NCBI GenBank assembly: GCA_038851035.1
Contig: JAWCLH010000009.1
Span: 25,817-89,816 of the forward strand
From: Thermoplasmata archaeon
GTDB taxonomy: Archaea; Thermoplasmatota; DTKX01; VGTL01
DNA length: 64,000 nt
Direction: 5' to 3'
Below, piece after piece: positions 62,375 through 64,000 of the stretch. A program made the translations under genes and the position numbers. The number at the start of each line of letters is the position of its first letter. Position 1 is the stretch's first letter. Below the pieces are notes generated by a model, which was not told where the DNA came from, did no database searches, and saw nothing but the letters and a program-made list of their open reading frames with translations.

Positions 62375-63280
62375 ATGGGGCGCGTTTTCTTGAGAGAAAC
62401 GATCGGTAGAATTCGAGAGGAGCTGGCGGCAACTGAAGGGGTACTTGTCGCTTTCTCCGGAGGGGTTGACAGCGCCGTCGTAGCGAAGCTTGCGCACGAA
62501 GCGCTCGGGGATAGAGCGGTAGCGGTCACAGTGGACTCCCGGACCTTCACTAGAGAAGAGCTTGAGCTCGCGAAAAAAGTGGCGAGGCTGATTGGAATCC
62601 GGCATGTCGTAATCAAACACGACCAACTCGACGAGCCGGGCTTCCGGAGCAACCCGCCGGAGCGGTGTTACGTGTGCAGGCGCTCTCTCGCACGCAGACT
62701 GGGCGTGCTGGCGAGGAAGCTTGGCATAGCGTGCATCGCGGATGGGGTAAATTACTCTGATCTAGATGAGCACAGGCCTGGCATCCGGGCCGCGACTGAG
62801 GCGGGCTTCCTCCACCCGCTGATGAAGCACAGGGTAACGAAGGTCGGGGTGAGGAGGATGGCAAGAGCGCTAGGCCTGCCGGTGCACGACCGCCCCTCCT
62901 CCGCCTGCCTATCGTCGAGGATACCATACTGGGAGGAAATAACGCCTCAGAAGCTGAGAATGATTGAGGAGGCGGAGCGATATATCCGTGGGCTGGGGTT
63001 CCGGCAGGTCAGGGTGAGGGTGCACGAGGTCGGGGCGAGAGGCCGCACAAGAAAAAGGAAGGCCGCTCCGGGCGGAAGGGATGCCTCGAGAAAGGTCGAA
63101 GATTCGAGCGGAGCACTTCTCCTTGCTAGGGTGGAGTTGGACAGAGCGGAACTCCCCCGGTTGCTCAAGGGGAACCTATGGCGCAGGGTGGACGCTAAGC
63201 TAAGTCGGCTGGGTTTCTCCTTTATTACTTTAGACCTCCGAGGCTATAGAAGCGGTAGTCTTGACACGCTGATTGTTTAA
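62375..63280 (+). CDS. larE: LarE-like ATP-dependent sacrificial sulfur transferase
   Basis: A 301-residue PP-loop enzyme of the LarE family. SGGVDS (residues 28-33) binds ATP; 'RSNPPERCYVCRRSL' contains the cysteine(s) used as sulfur source in characterised LarE; 'DRPSSACLSSRIPYWEEIT' and 'ERYIRGLGFRQVRVRVHE' are family-specific. LarE makes the thiolated nickel-pincer precursor with LarB and LarC, which are not in the window, so other sulfur-transfer roles are possible. A Lys/Arg-rich insert lies at about 63028-63110. ATG 62375 follows GGAGGTGAGG; GTG 62366 lies inside it. Confidence 0.87.
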   Translation: MGRVFLRETIGRIREELAATEGVLVAFSGGVDSAVVAKLAHEALGDRAVAVTVDSRTFTREELELAKKVARLIGIRHVVIKHDQLDEPGFRSNPPERCYVCRRSLARRLGVLARKLGIACIADGVNYSDLDEHRPGIRAATEAGFLHPLMKHRVTKVGVRRMARALGLPVHDRPSSACLSSRIPYWEEITPQKLRMIEEAERYIRGLGFRQVRVRVHEVGARGRTRKRKAAPGGRDASRKVEDSSGALLLARVELDRAELPRLLKGNLWRRVDAKLSRLGFSFITLDLRGYRSGSLDTLIV

Positions 63281-63320
63281 AGCAGTCCGATAAATTTTAT
63301 ATTAATATTTTGCTTACGAT

Positions 63321-64000
63321 TGTGGCGTCCTGAATTAAGTTCCTCTCGTTGATTTGAGTTCATGTCCCGGACCCCCTCTCTACCGTGAATCCCTCTTCCA
63401 ATAGATAGGCAGGAGCATATCTGGCAACCATCTTGATGTTCTCCCTGATGAACGCCTTTCTCTTTGCAGGCCACATCTTCCTTATGAACGCCTGGAACGG
63501 CGTCTCGCACTCCTCGAGCCTGAGGCTCCAGTGCGGCCTTCTGTAGTTATAGTAGCTTAATGCCCTCTCAAGCTCCCCGAAGTGCCCGATGAGCCTCATA
63601 ATAGTTCACGCCGCCTTCTTCACTTTCCCGTTGGATTGAGGATGCTTCACCCTGGCCTTCACATGTTCTATCCCGTTCTCCTCGAGCCATTTCTGGAACG
63701 TGTTCAATCCCGGTTCCGCACAGCTCTCTCTTGGTAAGGATGTGAATTGTGTTCCATGGTCGGTCATGAGCTGCCTGGGCTTGCCATAAGCTGCCACCGC
63801 CTTTTTAAGAGTTCTTAGACTATTCTGAGGGGTGGCATTTTTATATGAGCCGGCCCCCACCAGCAGCCTTGAAGCGTCGTCCTCTATAAGAATTACATAC
63901 GCACCCCCAATCTCTACCCAGTCAGCGTGCCAGAGAGAGTTGCTGTGCTTCCTCTCATACCGGACCCACTTCTGGCGTCTCTGCTTCCTGGGTTCATCTT
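63321..64000 (-). mobile_element. Degenerate insertion sequence with DDE integrase-type transposase, running off the window
   Basis: The right edge holds the minus-strand transposase below. A possible end of the element is at 63321, where TGTGGCGTCCTGAATTAAG begins after AT-rich DNA, because many IS481/IS3-like elements end in 5'-TGT. The other end is outside the window, so the inverted repeat cannot be confirmed. No intact transposase can be read. Confidence 0.5.
63360..64000 (-). pseudogene. rve-type (IS481/IS3-like) transposase, broken by an in-frame TGA, partial
   Basis: The minus-strand frame enters from the window end (WVRYERKHSNSLWHADWVEI, first catalytic Asp), passes the second (MTDHGTQFTS) and reaches HPQSNGKVKKAA. 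The third catalytic position, normally Glu in NGKVER, reads Lys-Lys here. A TGA at 63606-63608 then interrupts the frame; the same frame continues from 63605 ('GELERALSYYNYRRPHWSLRLEECETPFQAF') to 63360. The loss of the catalytic Glu and the stop codon indicate a dead element. The 5' end lies outside the window. Confidence 0.8.

Overview
The window reads as chromosomal DNA of a GC-rich archaeon, most probably a member of the Thermoplasmatota or a close relative. The archaeal signs are RadA and RadB, archaeal-type Trm1, a PAC2-family proteasome chaperone, THEP1, a fused hexulose-phosphate synthase/RraA enzyme, archaeosine-pathway QueC and QueE, a tungsten aldehyde:ferredoxin oxidoreductase with IorAB, TATA boxes placed 25-35 bases before many starts (often leaderless), frequent GTG/TTG starts, and a PGF-type archaeosortase signal. 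The phylum is an inference from gene content, since no rRNA is present.

Layout. 1-7433: end of a probable swivel-domain protein, then two large secreted proteins (Kelch/PKD and subtilisin/CARDB). 7480-15558: RadA (minus), a decayed acetyltransferase, aldo/keto reductase, ferredoxin, ThiL, QueC, QueE, an M29 aminopeptidase and a winged-helix regulator. 15617-24165: a beta-helix/Ig surface protein (minus), HflX, PAC2 (minus), a CBS protein, a coiled-coil protein (minus) and HisS. 24236-25315: a small surface protein. 25525-31664: IorA, IorB, four-cluster ferredoxin, AOR, zinc-ribbon protein, MoaD-like protein. 31934-34765: THEP1, Trm1 and a membrane protein. 34829-35735: a badly decayed gene. 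35813-40802: membrane HExxH protein (minus), TauE permease, ACT protein and HPS-RraA (minus), aminotransferase. 40881-42593: a TPR gene cut by an IS with recognisable inverted ends. 42739-52431: RadB and a 2962-residue surface protein. 52448-57481 (minus): creatininase-family hydrolase, FtsX/MacB-type permease and its ATPase. 57653: tRNA-Thr(CGT). 57828-63280: a CcdA-thioredoxin fusion divergent from an exported thioredoxin/cadherin-like protein, then LarE. 63321-64000: a degenerate transposase.

How the genes work together. The 25.5-31.7 kb block fits amino-acid fermentation: IorAB turns aryl-pyruvates into acyl-CoA with reduced ferredoxin, AOR handles the aldehydes, and the MoaD-like protein could serve its pterin cofactor. 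Six secreted proteins make the window rich in cell-surface functions. Three have a long acidic, proline-rich cytoplasmic tail after the membrane anchor. The CcdA-thioredoxin fusion and the divergent exported thioredoxin look like an extracytoplasmic redox pair.

The most unusual features are the giant surface protein (P-domain, 13 near-regular modules of about 91 residues, VWA, more Ig modules, tail with recurring acidic motifs), the low-complexity inserts found in many otherwise conserved enzymes, the TTGA stop/start overlaps, and the two mobile elements with the decayed genes around them.
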